Position numbers and translations under genes: made by a program. A stretch of DNA of 5,680 nucleotides. It comes from Filomicrobium sp. (lineage in GTDB: Bacteria > Pseudomonadota > Alphaproteobacteria > Rhizobiales > Hyphomicrobiaceae). Below the pieces are notes generated by a model. That model worked only from the letters and a program-made list of their open reading frames with translations, did no database searches and had not been told where the DNA came from. Of the stretch, positions 4,950-5,680 are shown piece after piece (position 1 is the first letter of the stretch; each line of letters begins with the position of its first letter). The stretch covers positions 1-5,680 of the forward strand of contig JAJFHK010000294.1 in the NCBI GenBank assembly GCA_021775655.1, in the 5' to 3' direction.

Positions 4950-5680
4950 TTAGGTCGTTGGATGGGTGGCTTTGTTGTCGGCGGTAAAAGAGCCGCCGTC
5001 CGTAGTTGCGTCTCCGGCGATGTCGTTTGCAGTTTTGAGTGGCAACGTGATGCGGACAAGTGCACCGCGGGTTTCGCTGCTTTCGTCGTCGGGGGCATCT
5101 TCGAGAGTAAGCGTACCGCCATGCTGCTCCGTGATTTTCAGGACCATGGCGAGCCCGAGGCCGGTTCCCTTATGTCCCTTGGTTGTGACGTAGGGCTCGA
5201 GCAGGCGGGAGCGCTGGTGTTTGGGTAATCCTTGTCCGTTGTCGATGACTTCGACAAACACACGGTGGTTGTCTGGTCGAATACGGGTAATGACACGACC
5301 CTTCCAGTCCTTGGGTTGGTTGCCCGCTTCGACGGCGCTTTCAACCGACTCGGATGCATTCTTCACAAGGTTCGTCACGGCCTGAGTGATGAGGCGCCGG
5401 TCGATCGACGTCAGCACTTTTTCGTCGGGCATGTCGAGAACGTAATCGAGAGCTGTATTGGCTTCCCGGAATAGCACGACGGAGTCTTGGACGGCTTCGC
5501 GGAGATCTGTCGTTGCCATCTCGGGTTTTGGAATACGTGCAAAAGCTGCGAACTCGTCGACCATGTCCTTGATGTGGGAGGCCTGACGTTCGATTGTCGC
5601 AGTGAGTTTCTCGAAGGTTTCCCGATCGGTCTCGATCGTTTTTCCATACTTCCGGCGCAAGCGCTCGGCCGACAGCTGGA
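4950..5680 (-). CDS. ntrY: Sensor histidine kinase NtrY, C-terminal part (5' end outside window)
   Basis: NtrY is an inner-membrane sensor histidine kinase that phosphorylates NtrX. The 242 visible residues are about the last third of a protein normally near 700-770 residues; the transmembrane, HAMP and PAS parts and the phospho-accepting His lie outside. The fragment opens with 'QLSAERLRRKYGK', which in the family follows directly on the H-box ('HEIKNPLTPI'), so the cut is a few residues beyond the histidine. Next come the second dimerisation helix ending 'DEFAAFARIPKPEM' (41-54), the N-box 'NLVKNASES' (103-111), G1 box 'DNGQG' (146-150), F-box 'LLEPYVTTK' (159-167) and G2 box 'GTGLGLA' (171-177): a complete ATPase core. 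A polar, Thr- and Asp-rich tail of about 25 residues follows. The frame continues upstream of the TTG at 5660, so that codon is internal, not a start. The stop lies 29 bases before ntrX, which points to one operon. NtrB is less likely because of the NtrY-type post-H-box sequence and the ntrX neighbour. Confidence 0.94.
   Translation of the reverse strand, partial: QLSAERLRRKYGKTIETDRETFEKLTATIERQASHIKDMVDEFAAFARIPKPEMATTDLREAVQDSVVLFREANTALDYVLDMPDEKVLTSIDRRLITQAVTNLVKNASESVESAVEAGNQPKDWKGRVITRIRPDNHRVFVEVIDNGQGLPKHQRSRLLEPYVTTKGHKGTGLGLAMVLKITEQHGGTLTLEDAPDDESSETRGALVRITLPLKTANDIAGDATTDGGSFTADNKATHPTT

Noticed and set aside
5660..5680. TTG at 5660 as the start of a short kinase gene
   Set aside because: The frame stays open upstream and encodes 'QLSAER', which belongs to the NtrY sequence right after the H-box; the gene is truncated by the window edge.

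Overview
The window is a stretch of chromosomal core genome from an alphaproteobacterium. All six genes lie on the minus strand. Read in the direction of transcription (right to left) they are ntrY (3' part), ntrX, trkA, a D-amino-acid/class IV aminotransferase gene, hfq and hflX (5' part). This order, and the sequences themselves (an Hfq with the '[24 protein letters not shown]' type core, split here as [12 protein letters not shown] and [12 protein letters not shown]; an NtrX without a GAFTGA loop), are typical of Alphaproteobacteria, most likely Hyphomicrobiales or a nearby order. I cannot name a genus. The DNA looks moderately GC-rich with no compositional break, and I see no insertion sequence, integrase, tRNA, CRISPR or phage gene.

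Layout: bases 1-660 encode the N-terminal 220 residues of the ribosome-associated GTPase HflX, cut off just before its P-loop. Bases 736-987 encode Hfq. Bases 988-1173 are the longest non-coding stretch (186 bases) and hold the probable hfq leader: a weak candidate promoter, an 8-bp stem-loop and a run of A-R-N triplets next to the hfq ribosome binding site. Bases 1174-2040 encode the PLP aminotransferase, 2076-3452 the potassium-uptake regulator TrkA, 3520-4920 the response regulator NtrX, and 4950-5680 the C-terminal kinase part of NtrY, cut off just after its H-box. Gaps from ntrY to the aminotransferase are 29, 67 and 35 bases, which fits one transcript; hfq-hflX (75-base gap) may also have its own promoter.

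Biology: NtrY (membrane sensor kinase) phosphorylates NtrX, a two-component pair linked in this class to nitrogen metabolism, redox and envelope responses. TrkA is the cytosolic NAD(H)-binding gate of Trk potassium transporters. The aminotransferase probably interconverts D-amino acids such as D-alanine and D-glutamate for the cell wall. Hfq is the sRNA chaperone and HflX a GTPase acting on (stalled) ribosomes.

There is no convincing sign of an undescribed system. The points most worth a second look are the Hfq-type (ARN)n motif and stem-loop in the leader of hfq itself, the missing GAFTGA loop in NtrX, the Phe at a usual substrate-binding His position in the aminotransferase, a stem-loop just upstream of trkA, and the fact that hflX is in frame with the hfq stop codon with no start codon for 25 codons.
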